From positions 1-12,021 of the forward strand of contig DATILI010000193.1 of the NCBI GenBank assembly GCA_035476635.1: 12,021 nucleotides of DNA. The letters are read 5' to 3'. Origin of the DNA: DATILI01 sp035476635. GTDB lineage: Bacteria; Pseudomonadota; Gammaproteobacteria; Burkholderiales; Burkholderiaceae_C. The translations under genes and the position numbers were made by a program. A model generated the notes under the pieces. It saw nothing but the letters and a program-made list of their open reading frames with translations. It ran no database searches and had not been told where the DNA came from. Below, in pieces: positions 1 to 8,547 of this stretch. Position 1 is the stretch's first letter. The number at the start of each line of letters is the position of its first letter.

Positions 1-886
<886 letters not shown>

Positions 887-916
887 TGTCCGGCTGAGCT
901 CTTCTGCTCAAAAATC

Positions 917-943
917 AAAGGGCCGCGCAAGCGGCCCTTTTTT
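917..943 (+). terminator. Rho-independent terminator of groEL, possibly bidirectional
   Basis: A perfect 10-bp stem (AAAGGGCCGC at 917-926, GCGGCCCTTT at 931-940) with a GCAA tetraloop is followed by a run of T to 943. It starts about 30 bp after the groEL stop codon. Read on the minus strand, the same hairpin is followed by TTTGATTTTT, so it could also stop transcripts arriving from the convergent DUF805 gene, whose stop codon is about 30 bp away. Confidence 0.93.
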
Positions 944-980
944 CATTGCTGGTCACGCGAGTGGCTCTTTTTCATTGCTG
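939..980. repeat. Short direct repeat at the groEL/DUF805 junction
   Basis: The 13-mer TTTTTCATTGCTG occurs at 939-951 and again at 968-980. The similarity extends leftward imperfectly (GCGGCCC against GTGGCTC), giving a unit of about 20 bp repeated 29 bp apart. The first copy contains the right arm and T tract of the groEL terminator; the second contains the stop codon of the DUF805 gene. It looks like a small local duplication. Confidence 0.6.
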
Positions 981-1346
981 TCCCGGTGCGCGCGACAAGT
1001 CTTCCGACGCCCCGGCAGACGATGCCGCGCCAAAAGCGTTGTCGCCCGCCTCCCCAGGCTGCACGCACCAGTAAAGCAGCAAGAGAGCGCCAAGCACCGG
1101 CACAAAACCCACCAGCAGCCACCAGCCGCTCTTGCCAAGATCATGCAGGCGGCGCACACCCACGCCCAAACTCGGCAGCAAGAGGCCGAGGGCGGCAAGC
1201 CCGTACAGCATCTGGCTGATCATTCCAGTCACCACGAAGACGACGACCTGGAACAAGAAGAACCACCAGAACTCGGAGCGCGCAGCGCGGCCCGAAAAGT
1301 CGATGTACTTGCGCAGGCAAACAGTAACGGCTTGCTTGAAATCCAT
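972..1346 (-). CDS. DUF805 family small inner-membrane protein
   Basis: This 124-residue protein matches the DUF805 (YhaH-like) family, whose function is unknown. Family hallmarks are the N-terminal Y-I-D-F-S-G-R-A-A-R-S-E-F-W-W segment (residues 14-28), the R-R-L-H-D-L-G-K-S-G-W-W segment (65-76) and a late G-D-N-A-F-G (101-106). Hydrophobic stretches at about 25-42, 46-62 and 74-94 suggest three or four membrane segments. The tail from about 107 is polar and Ser/Ala-rich. The start is well supported by a strong AGGAGG at 1355-1360, eight bases before the ATG. It is the last gene of the minus-strand run, 87 bp after the glycosylase gene, and converges on groEL. Its own good ribosome site suggests it is translated independently of its neighbours. 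No role in sugar metabolism can be read from it. Confidence 0.9.
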   Translation of the reverse strand: MDFKQAVTVCLRKYIDFSGRAARSEFWWFFLFQVVVFVVTGMISQMLYGLAALGLLLPSLGVGVRRLHDLGKSGWWLLVGFVPVLGALLLLYWCVQPGEAGDNAFGAASSAGASEDLSRAPGQQ

Positions 1347-1433
1347 GGAATTTTCCTCCTCACAGGCAGGGCAAATGCCCAGCGCGATGATAGGGGCAAG
1401 CGCGGCGGCAGGCCAGCGCCAACAATGCGCAAG
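1347..1433. other. Short intergenic gap with small hairpin
   Basis: These 87 bp lie between the glycosylase gene and the DUF805 gene. They hold the DUF805 ribosome site (1355-1360) and a small perfect palindrome, GGGC-AAAT-GCCC, at 1369-1380. There is no T tract that would make the palindrome a terminator for the upstream gene. I see no convincing promoter. Confidence 0.4.
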
Positions 1434-2705
1434 CTACTCGCTAACCATGCCATGGCCTTCAGTGCCCTGAACCGCGTGCAACGCCTTGAGCAACTGCGGG
1501 CGCAATTTGTGGGGCACGGTTCGGGTTAAATGAACGGACGGCGTCCCGTGCCAGATCGCACAACGTTGCAGCGCCTGCGCGACTTCCTGCATTTGCCCGG
1601 CATCCAGCCGCACGCCGTCTTGCAGGAACAGCGCCTTGATCTCGAAGATTCCGTCGGCCCGGTGTGCCTTGGCGTCGAGCCGGCCGATCAATTCGCCGCG
1701 GTGCAGAATGGGCAGCACGAAATACCCGTAGATCCGCTTTTCCTGCGACGTGTAGCACTCTATCGTGTAGTCGAAGTCGAACATGCCGCTGGCTCGCTCG
1801 CGGTCCCACACGATCGGATCGAACGGCGACAGCAACGTGGTATGGCTGGCTTGCAGCTTGCCGGCAAGCCCCTTTTTCAGTAGCGCGCCATGGCTGGCAT
1901 GCACGTAACCCGGATCGGGCCAGCCCTGGACCGCAACCCGATGCACGCGGCCCTGCTCGACCAGCGCATCCAGGTCCGCATCCTTCAAGCGCGGCTTGAT
2001 GCGAAAGTAGTCGTGCACCCAACGCGCGCGCGTTATACCCAGAGCGGTGATGGACTTTTCGATGAAGCTTTTGTGCACCTGATCGGTGCTGGGCAGCTCC
2101 ATCCCCGACAGCGCCGGCACCACCCGTTCCGGCAAGTCATAAACGCGGTGAAAATTTTCCCTGCGCGCGACCATCAGTTCGCCGTTGGCAAACAGCGCCT
2201 CCAGCCAGCGCTTTTCACCCTTCCAGCTCCACCAGCCGCCACTCGTGCCGTCCTGGCGTTCGAAGTGGGACGATTTGACCGGGCCATTGTTGCGGATATG
2301 GGCCAGCAATTTGTCCAGTTGCTCGCGTTGCTCGGCGTGGCTGTTCCTGCCGTGCCGTATGCCCCAGTGGTCACGTTTCGATTGGTTGTAGGCGCGATGC
2401 AGATGCAAGTCCTGCAACGGTGCGAATGAGGCTTCATGCGCCCAGGTTTCGAAAACATGGGCTTGCGACAGTGCCTGCTCCAGCCAGCGCATCGGGTAGT
2501 GGCCCAGGCGCGAGTGCAGCACTAGATAGGGGCTACGGGCCACGACATGGATGGTGTCGATCTGCAGCAACTGCATGCGCTCGATGCAGCGGCGCAGCGC
2601 CAGTGGCGTGGCTGTACGGCGGGGCGCCACGAGCAAGCCTTGCGCCGCAAGCTGCAGGTTACGCGCCTGCGCCGGGCTGAGTGCGCGCGTCGCCTTGCTT
2701 GCCAT
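1434..2705 (-). CDS. ycaQ: YcaQ/AlkX-type DNA glycosylase (HTH_42, winged-helix family)
   Basis: The 423-residue product belongs to the HTH_42 superfamily of DNA glycosylases, which includes Streptomyces AlkZ and E. coli YcaQ (AlkX). These enzymes remove alkylated bases and unhook DNA interstrand crosslinks. The catalytic loop is visible as M-Q-L-L-Q-I-D-T-I (44-52); Q48-x-D50 is the QxD signature of the YcaQ/AlkX branch, as opposed to QxQ in AlkZ. Other family marks are WWSWKGEKRWLEALFANGEL (158-177), followed by the R-E-N-F-H-R-V-Y-D-L segment of the tandem winged helices, and LLSPFDPIVWDR (291-302). Length is close to E. coli YcaQ (about 410), so it looks intact. It starts 15 bp after the pgi stop codon and has only a weak ribosome site, which suggests co-transcription with pgi. 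A DNA-repair enzyme behind pgi is not functionally obvious. Family is secure; the exact lesion preference is inferred from the motif. Confidence 0.9.
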   Translation of the reverse strand: MASKATRALSPAQARNLQLAAQGLLVAPRRTATPLALRRCIERMQLLQIDTIHVVARSPYLVLHSRLGHYPMRWLEQALSQAHVFETWAHEASFAPLQDLHLHRAYNQSKRDHWGIRHGRNSHAEQREQLDKLLAHIRNNGPVKSSHFERQDGTSGGWWSWKGEKRWLEALFANGELMVARRENFHRVYDLPERVVPALSGMELPSTDQVHKSFIEKSITALGITRARWVHDYFRIKPRLKDADLDALVEQGRVHRVAVQGWPDPGYVHASHGALLKKGLAGKLQASHTTLLSPFDPIVWDRERASGMFDFDYTIECYTSQEKRIYGYFVLPILHRGELIGRLDAKAHRADGIFEIKALFLQDGVRLDAGQMQEVAQALQRCAIWHGTPSVHLTRTVPHKLRPQLLKALHAVQGTEGHGMVSE

Positions 2706-2720
2706 GTGGAGCGGACCGAA

Positions 2721-4274
2721 TCAGCTCTTGCGCAAGATTTTCAGCAAACCGGCAGTCGAGCCGTCCAGCCCCGCCGCATCCCCTGACGCCAGCCGCGCCT
2801 CAAGGTCCTTGGCAAGCACCTTGCCCAATTCCACGCCCCACTGGTCGAAACTGTTGATGCCCCAGACTGCACCGCTCACGAATACGCGGTGTTCCTGAAG
2901 CGCCAGCAGCGCGCCCAGGCTCGCGGGCGTGAGCTCCTCCAGCAGCAACGTGGTGCTGGGCCGGTTGCCGGGAAAGTGGCGGTGCCCGCCGGCGTCGGCC
3001 CGGCCTTGCATCAGCGCCTGGGCTTGCGCGAGGACATTGGCCAGCACTTTGCTCTGGTGGCCGGCAAGTGCATGCGCCGCGCGCTGCACGGCGATGAACT
3101 CGACCGGAACCACGTCGCTGCCCTGGTGCAGCATCTGAAAGTACGCGTGCTGGCCATTGGTGCCTGGTTCGCCCCAGAGCACTGGTGCCGTGCCGAATGG
3201 CAGCGCCTGGCCATCTGCATCGACACGCTTGCCGTTGCTCTCCATTTCGAGCTGCTGCAAATAGGCCGGCAAGCGGCGCAAGGCGCTGTGATAGGGCGCA
3301 ATGCTGCGGCTGGTGAATCCGTAAAAATTGCGGTACCAAACGTCAAGCAAGCCCAGGCGCACCGGCAGATTCAGCCCCAGCGGCGCTTGCCGGAAATGCG
3401 TATCCATGGCGTGGGCACCGTCCAGCAGTTCGCGAAAGCGCTGCGCGCCAATGGCAATGGCGATCGGCAGGCCGATAGACGACCACAGCGAGTAGCGCCC
3501 ACCAACCCAATCCCAGAAGCCGAAGGTGGTGGCAATGCCGAACGCCTGCGCCGCAGGGACGTTGGTGGTCAGCGCGGCAAAATGCCGGGCGGTATCTATC
3601 CCGCCCTGCGCCTCGAACCACTTGCGGGCCGAGTGCGCATTGGTCATGGTCTCGGCGGTGGTGAAGGTCTTGGAAGCGACCAGGAACAAGGTGCTCTCGG
3701 GCCGCACCTGGCGCAACACGGCGTCCAGCTCGTTTCCGTCTACATTGGAAACGAAGTGAAAGCGTTTGGCGGGGTCCGCGAACTCGGCAAGCGCCAGCAC
3801 GGCCATCTGCGGGCCCAGGTCCGAACCGCCGATGCCAATGTTCACCACGTCGGTGATCGTTGCATCGGCCCGTATCCGGGCCGCGTAGGCCAGCATGGCG
3901 TCCAGCGTTGCGTGCACCTCGGACAACTCTCCCATCAGGCTCGGTGCAGCAGTTCCAGCCGGGCTTCTCAGCAAAAAGTGCATGACGGGGCGCTGCTCGG
4001 TGCCGTTGATTTTTTCCCCGGCAAACATGGCGTCGCGCAACTCCTCCACGCCACATTGGCGCGCAAGGTTCAGCAGCAAGGTTTGCGCGCCGGCATCGAT
4101 GCGGTTCTTGGACAAATCGGCAAAGACATGCGGCGCGCTTTGACTGAACGCCTCGAACCGCCCGGCATCCTCGGCAAACGCCGTGCGCAGGTCAAAATCC
4201 CGGCCAACGTGGCTGAAATGCGCCTGCAACTGGCCCCAGGCAGGCGCCTGGTCGCAACGAAGACGCTGTGGCAT
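2721..4274 (-). CDS. pgi: Glucose-6-phosphate isomerase
   Basis: This cytoplasmic enzyme interconverts glucose-6-phosphate and fructose-6-phosphate. The 517-residue product has the full set of family motifs: GIGGSDLGP (147-155) and SKTFTTAET (201-209), which bind the sugar phosphate; the first signature, WDWVGGRYSLWSSIG (254-268), with R260; and the second signature, G-A-V-W-G-I-N-S-F-D-Q-W-G-V-E-L-G-K, ending at K485. Expected catalytic residues are present: E345 in ESNGK, H376 in GTNGQH, and K485. I chose ATG at 4274. In-frame TTG codons at 4283 and 4280 would add a few residues, but they sit too close to the only Shine-Dalgarno-like GAGG, which overlaps the tal stop. With the ATG, pgi starts 14 bp after tal ends, so the two are almost certainly one transcript. 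Together they return hexose phosphates and pentose-pathway F6P to a common pool. Confidence 0.97.
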   Translation of the reverse strand: MPQRLRCDQAPAWGQLQAHFSHVGRDFDLRTAFAEDAGRFEAFSQSAPHVFADLSKNRIDAGAQTLLLNLARQCGVEELRDAMFAGEKINGTEQRPVMHFLLRSPAGTAAPSLMGELSEVHATLDAMLAYAARIRADATITDVVNIGIGGSDLGPQMAVLALAEFADPAKRFHFVSNVDGNELDAVLRQVRPESTLFLVASKTFTTAETMTNAHSARKWFEAQGGIDTARHFAALTTNVPAAQAFGIATTFGFWDWVGGRYSLWSSIGLPIAIAIGAQRFRELLDGAHAMDTHFRQAPLGLNLPVRLGLLDVWYRNFYGFTSRSIAPYHSALRRLPAYLQQLEMESNGKRVDADGQALPFGTAPVLWGEPGTNGQHAYFQMLHQGSDVVPVEFIAVQRAAHALAGHQSKVLANVLAQAQALMQGRADAGGHRHFPGNRPSTTLLLEELTPASLGALLALQEHRVFVSGAVWGINSFDQWGVELGKVLAKDLEARLASGDAAGLDGSTAGLLKILRKS

Positions 4275-4288
4275 CGGCAACAAGCGCC

Positions 4289-5236
4289 TCAGAGTGCCAG
4301 CATCAACTGCTCAAGCTTGAGCGCATCGGCCGCGAAGGCGCGGATGCCCTCGGCCAATTTTTCGGTGGCCATGGCGTCTTCATTGAGTGCGAAGCGGAAA
4401 CTGGCTTCGTCGAAATTCACGGCCGGCATGTCCATGGCCTTGGCCACTTGCGGGTCGAGCCCGCGCGACAGCGGCGCGTCGGTTGCAGCCAGGGTGGCGA
4501 GCAACTCGGGGCTGATGGTCAGCAAGTCGCACCCGGCCAGCGCCGTGATCTGCCCGACATTGCGAAAGCTCGCGCCCATCACCTCGGTGGCGATACCGAA
4601 GTGCTTGTAATAGTTGTAGATCTGGCGCACCGACTGCACGCCCGGGTCGTTGACCCCGGCTTTCGCCGCTTCGTCCCAGGCGGCGCCGGCCGACTTCTTG
4701 TACCAGTCGTAGATGCGGCCCACGAACGGCGAGATCAGCTGCACCTTCGCCTGGCCGCACGCCACCGCCTGGCAAAACGAGAACAACAGCGTGAGATTGG
4801 TACGGATGCCGCGCTGCTGCAACTTTTCAGCGGCCTGGATGCCTTCCCAGGTGGACGCGACCTTGATCAGGATGCGGTCCACCGGCACGCCTTCGGCCTG
4901 GTAGAGCGCGATGATGCGCTCGGCCCGCGTAACGGAAGCCATGGCGTCGAAGCTCAGGCGCGCATCCACCTCGGTAGAGACGCGGCCCGGAATGATGGAA
5001 AGGATTTCGCAACCGAAGCGCACCAGGAGACGGTCCATGACTTCGTCCAGCGGCCGGCCGCGGAACTTGGCGACCGTGTCTTTCAAAAGTGGTGCGTAAT
5101 CGGCCTTTTGCACGGCCTTCAGGATCAGCGACGGATTGGTGGTGGCGTCACGCGGCTTGAACGCATCCATTTGCTTGAAATCGCCGGTATCGGCAACGAC
5201 GGTAGTGAACTGCTTGAGGGCGTCGAGTTGGTTCAT
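4289..5236 (-). CDS. tal: Transaldolase
   Basis: Transaldolase moves a dihydroxyacetone unit between sedoheptulose-7-phosphate/F6P and G3P/erythrose-4-phosphate in the non-oxidative pentose-phosphate pathway. The 315-residue length is typical of the TalA/TalB class (about 317). Key residues are visible: D16 in VADTGD, the signature DATTNPSLIL (30-39), E89 in STEVDARLS, and the Schiff-base lysine K125 in the second signature ILIKVASTWEGIQAAEKLQ. These positions track E. coli TalB D17, E96 and K132. SPFVGRIYDWYKK and EVMGASFRN are also present. The ATG at 5236 has an AGGA at 5247-5250, ten bases upstream. It follows the transporter ATPase gene by only 45 bp with no terminator between them, and precedes pgi by 14 bp. 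It may therefore be read both from the transporter promoter and from a closer promoter I cannot identify. Confidence 0.97.
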   Translation of the reverse strand: MNQLDALKQFTTVVADTGDFKQMDAFKPRDATTNPSLILKAVQKADYAPLLKDTVAKFRGRPLDEVMDRLLVRFGCEILSIIPGRVSTEVDARLSFDAMASVTRAERIIALYQAEGVPVDRILIKVASTWEGIQAAEKLQQRGIRTNLTLLFSFCQAVACGQAKVQLISPFVGRIYDWYKKSAGAAWDEAAKAGVNDPGVQSVRQIYNYYKHFGIATEVMGASFRNVGQITALAGCDLLTISPELLATLAATDAPLSRGLDPQVAKAMDMPAVNFDEASFRFALNEDAMATEKLAEGIRAFAADALKLEQLMLAL

Positions 5237-5281
5237 GGCGCGATTATCCTGCTGCGCGGCCGCACGCGCGATTTGTTGTTG
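5237..5281. other. Gap between transporter ATPase gene and tal
   Basis: These 45 bp contain the tal ribosome site and a GCGGCCGC palindrome. No T tract follows the palindrome on the minus strand, so I see no terminator, and no recognisable promoter or HexR-like palindrome. The gap is therefore compatible with read-through from the transporter genes into tal-pgi. Confidence 0.45.
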
Positions 5282-6325
5282 TTACGAAACCTGGACCACC
5301 GATACGCCGTGGTTAGCCAGGCCCAAAGCCACCTGCGTACCCAGGGGCAAGACGTCGGTGAGGTCAGGCGACACCACGAAGATGGGCCCGAGCTCGGTCT
5401 CGAAGGTGTACTCATAGAAGCTGCCAAGGTAGGCCGACTTCACCAGAGCAGCATGGAGGCCCGCCGCATCGCGTCGAATGTGCCAGGCCTCGGGCCGCAC
5501 CGCCACCTTCACCCGACCCGCGCGCACGGCCTGGCGCGGCGTCAGGCGCAGCGGCCCCAGCTGCACCGAGCCGTCGGCCTGGGCCTCACCCGAAAAAAGC
5601 ATGGCCTCGCCCATGAAGCCGGCCACGAATTCGCTTTGCGGGCGTTCGTACATATCCTGCGGCGTGCCGTGCTGGGCAATCACGCCCTGGTCCATCACGA
5701 TGATGTGGTCGCTCACCGCCAGCGCTTCGCTCTGGTCGTGCGTGACGTAGGCCACAGTGAGCCGCAGGCGCTGCTGCAGGGCGCGGATTTCCTCGCGCAT
5801 TTCTCGCCGCAGCCGTGCGTCAAGATTGGACAGCGGCTCGTCGAACAGCAGCACGGCCGGCTCCAGCACCAGCGCACGCGCCAGAGCCACCCGCTGTTGC
5901 TGCCCGCCGGACAGCTCGCTCGGCAAGCGTTGGTCATAGCCGACCAGGCCCACGTTCTGCAGCGTCTCGGTGGCGCGCGCGCGCGCACGCTCCTTGGCAA
6001 TGCCGGACATGCGCAGGCCGTACATCACGTTCTCCAGCACGTTCATGTGCGGGAACAAGGCGTAGCTCTGGAACATCATGCTGACGTTGCGCTCGGCCGG
6101 GCCCAACGTGGTCACGTCCTTGCCGCCGATCATGATGCTGCCCGAGGTCGGCGACTCCAGCCCGGCGATCATGCGCAAGGTGGTGGTCTTGCCGCAGCCG
6201 GAAGGCCCGAGGATGGTGGTCAACGTGCCCTCTGCCACTTCGAAGCTGATGCCCTTGACCGCCAGCGGCGCTGAAGCGTTGTCGCCATAGCGTTTGGTGA
6301 TGTCGCGAAAAACAATGGCACTCAT
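5282..6325 (-). CDS. afuC: ABC transporter ATP-binding protein, AfuC/FbpC type
   Basis: This is the cytoplasmic ATPase of the importer encoded with the two upstream genes. The 347-residue protein has an N-terminal nucleotide-binding domain: Walker A GPSGCGKT (40-47), Q-loop Q86, signature LSGGQQQR (138-145), Walker B VLLFDEP (158-164), D-loop SNLD and H-loop H196 in YVTHDQSEA. A C-terminal TOBE-type domain of about 100 residues begins near 240, as in importers of the FbpC, PotA and MalK groups. Its ATG shares one base with the permease stop (TAATG at 6323-6327), and an AAGG lies five bases upstream, so the two genes are translationally coupled. Databases will probably label it 'Fe3+' or 'spermidine/putrescine' ATPase, because this family is hard to separate by sequence. 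I use the Afu name because of the binding protein and the locus context, which is an inference; the ATPase itself does not reveal the substrate. Confidence 0.88.
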   Translation of the reverse strand: MSAIVFRDITKRYGDNASAPLAVKGISFEVAEGTLTTILGPSGCGKTTTLRMIAGLESPTSGSIMIGGKDVTTLGPAERNVSMMFQSYALFPHMNVLENVMYGLRMSGIAKERARARATETLQNVGLVGYDQRLPSELSGGQQQRVALARALVLEPAVLLFDEPLSNLDARLRREMREEIRALQQRLRLTVAYVTHDQSEALAVSDHIIVMDQGVIAQHGTPQDMYERPQSEFVAGFMGEAMLFSGEAQADGSVQLGPLRLTPRQAVRAGRVKVAVRPEAWHIRRDAAGLHAALVKSAYLGSFYEYTFETELGPIFVVSPDLTDVLPLGTQVALGLANHGVSVVQVS

Positions 6326-8544
6326 TAAAGCCTTTCCATTTTGTGATGCCCCTGGTGCGGAGCGGCCAGGGCGGCGCGCCGCCCGAGTTTGCGTTCGCCC
6401 ACGAGGAACTGGATCAGCGCGATGGCCAGCGACATCAGCACGATCAGCACTGTGCAGTAGGCCAGTGCCACGCCGTAGTCGCCATTGCCGACGCGGCCGA
6501 TGATGTAGGTGGTGGCCAGATCATTCTCGGCCGTCACCAGGAAGATGACGGCCGAGACCGTGGTCATCGCGCGCACGAAGCTGTAGACCAGCGCCGCGAC
6601 GAGTGCCGGCTTGAGCAGCGGCAACACCACGCGGAACAAGGTCTGCACGGTGGATGCGCGCAGCATCAGCGAGGCCTCATCCAGCGATTTGTCGAGCTGC
6701 TTGAAAGCCGCCGTACCGGCGCGCACGCCCACTGGCAAATTGCGGAACATGAAGCACAGCACGATGATGAGACCGGTTCCGGTCAGTTCCACCGGCGGCA
6801 CGTTGAACGCCAGGATGTAGCTGACGCCCAGCACCGTGCCCGGAATCGCAAAGGCCAGCAGCGCGGCAAATTCAAACCCGCCCTGCCCCTTGAATTCGGT
6901 GCGAGCCAGGAGCCAGGCAATCAGCAAGCCGAGCCCGGCCGTCATCGGGGCCGAAGCGGCGGCAAGCTTGACGGTGGTGAACAGCGAGTTCCAGGCCGTG
7001 CCGGCCCAGACCAGCCCGTACGAGCCCCACTCAAGCGCAAAGGCGGTCTTGAAGTGGTTCAGCGTGGGCGTGTAGTCGCGGCCCCAGGTCTGCACGAAGC
7101 CGCCGGCAAAAGCGAACAGGTAGACCACGACGGTGAAGGCGATCCACGGCAGGGCGACGGCGTAGATGGCCCTGCGCACGCCATCGGGCAAAGGCATGGC
7201 GATGCCCGCGTCGCCCTTGCCGCTGACCGTGGTGTAGTTTTGCTTGCCCAGCACGGCGCGTTGCAATACGAACACCGCGAGCGCGAACAGCGTCAGGATC
7301 CAGGCGAGCGAGGCCGCCCGGCCCTGGTCGTATTGGGCGCCGACGATGGCAAAGAAGATTTCGGTGGACAGGACCGAGAACTGGCCGCCCACCACGATGG
7401 GGTTGCCGAAATCGGCCATGCTTTCGATAAAGCCGACGAGGAAGGCGTTGGCCAAACCCGGCTTGAGCAGCGGCAGCGTGACGGTACGAAAAGTCTGGCG
7501 CCGGTCCGCGCGCAAGGTCTGCGCCGCCTCCTCCAGGCTCGGCGAGACGCCTTGCACCACGCCGCGCATGATCATGAAGGCGATCGGGGTGAACGCGAAC
7601 AGTTGTGCGATCCAGACACCGAGCATGCCGTAGAACCAGCGCGTGGGCTGCACGCCAAAGGCGTATTCGAGGAATTGATTGACCACACCTGCACGGCCGA
7701 ACAGCAGGATCAAGCCCAGGCCGACGACGAACGGCGGCGTGATGATGGGCAGCAAGGCCAGCACCTTGAGTGGCGCCTGCAGGCGCACCGCGCCGCGCTC
7801 GGCCAGCAAAGCCATCATGGTGCCGAGCACGGTGGTTCCGGTGGCCGTCAGCAAGGCCAGCAGCAAGGTATTCCATGCGACGCCGCAGCGCACGTTGCCA
7901 CCCAGGCAACCCAAACCCCAAACACGCTCGTTGCCGATGCGCGCGGCGATCGCGGTCAACGACCATCGGCCTTCTTCATTCAGGAAAGCGCCATACAGCG
8001 CCTTGGTCACCGGGAAGGCGATGAACAGCAGCAGCAACACGCCGCAGCCGACCACGCTGGCCGCCACGAACAGGTCGCCCTTGAAGTAGCCGCGGCGCGC
8101 AAGGCCGAAGGCGGCCAGCAACACAAGCGCCATCAGCGCGACGAAGGCGCCGGCGCCGATGCCGAACTGGTTGATGGCGAGTTCGCCGAAACGGCCGTTC
8201 AGCGCTTCAAATGCCCAGCCCTTGGCGCCAATCAAAAAACCGCTGACGGCCAGGCCAAGGCTGCCCAGCAGCCCGCCCGCAACCAGCCAGTTCGCTTGTT
8301 TTCGCCCTGCCGGCAAGCCGATGGCAACCGCCGCCATCACCAGGCCGGCAAGCCCCAGCAACAGCCACTTGCGCCCGTGCAGCATAGCTTGCACCAGGCC
8401 GCTGGCAGTGTCGCCGCCGCCGAGCACCTTCGGGATGGCTTCGTACCAGCTCGTATCCTGCTGCGCATACCAGGGCAACACCAGGTACGCGAGCAGGCCG
8501 ACGACCACCCAGATTCGGATGGCGCGATTGGGGTCCCGAAGCAT
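6325..8544 (-). CDS. afuB: ABC transporter permease, fused two-domain AfuB/FbpB type
   Basis: This 739-residue inner-membrane protein carries two binding-protein-dependent permease domains in one chain. Each has an EAA loop for docking the ATPase: the first at about 338-361 (L-E-E-A-A-Q-T-L-R-A-D ... L-P-L-L-K-P), the second at about 622-645 (D-E-A-S-L-M-L-R-A ... L-P-L-L-K-P). In both, the usual Gly of the EAA motif is replaced by Arg. The first permease domain begins with a hydrophobic segment near 158-180, and the second near 460-480. The N-terminal 150 residues add about four hydrophobic helices (about 11-27, 60-78, 86-106, 129-149) before the first domain. The gene begins 3 bp after the binding-protein stop and overlaps the ATPase start by one base, so all three are one transcript. 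A fused double-length permease is shared by FbpB and AfuB and does not by itself decide the substrate. Permease identity is secure; specificity is inferred. Confidence 0.88.
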   Translation of the reverse strand: MLRDPNRAIRIWVVVGLLAYLVLPWYAQQDTSWYEAIPKVLGGGDTASGLVQAMLHGRKWLLLGLAGLVMAAVAIGLPAGRKQANWLVAGGLLGSLGLAVSGFLIGAKGWAFEALNGRFGELAINQFGIGAGAFVALMALVLLAAFGLARRGYFKGDLFVAASVVGCGVLLLLFIAFPVTKALYGAFLNEEGRWSLTAIAARIGNERVWGLGCLGGNVRCGVAWNTLLLALLTATGTTVLGTMMALLAERGAVRLQAPLKVLALLPIITPPFVVGLGLILLFGRAGVVNQFLEYAFGVQPTRWFYGMLGVWIAQLFAFTPIAFMIMRGVVQGVSPSLEEAAQTLRADRRQTFRTVTLPLLKPGLANAFLVGFIESMADFGNPIVVGGQFSVLSTEIFFAIVGAQYDQGRAASLAWILTLFALAVFVLQRAVLGKQNYTTVSGKGDAGIAMPLPDGVRRAIYAVALPWIAFTVVVYLFAFAGGFVQTWGRDYTPTLNHFKTAFALEWGSYGLVWAGTAWNSLFTTVKLAAASAPMTAGLGLLIAWLLARTEFKGQGGFEFAALLAFAIPGTVLGVSYILAFNVPPVELTGTGLIIVLCFMFRNLPVGVRAGTAAFKQLDKSLDEASLMLRASTVQTLFRVVLPLLKPALVAALVYSFVRAMTTVSAVIFLVTAENDLATTYIIGRVGNGDYGVALAYCTVLIVLMSLAIALIQFLVGERKLGRRAALAAPHQGHHKMERL

Positions 8545-8547
8545 TGC

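Noticed and set aside
4275..4283. Earlier TTG starts for pgi
   Set aside because: They are too close to the only Shine-Dalgarno-like GAGG and add only three residues; the ATG at 4274 has better spacing.
2889..6274. Two long plus-strand open frames (573 and 668 codons) opposite pgi, tal and the ATPase gene
   Set aside because: They are low-complexity antisense shadows, with no ribosome site and no family resemblance, and they overlap well-supported genes along their whole length.
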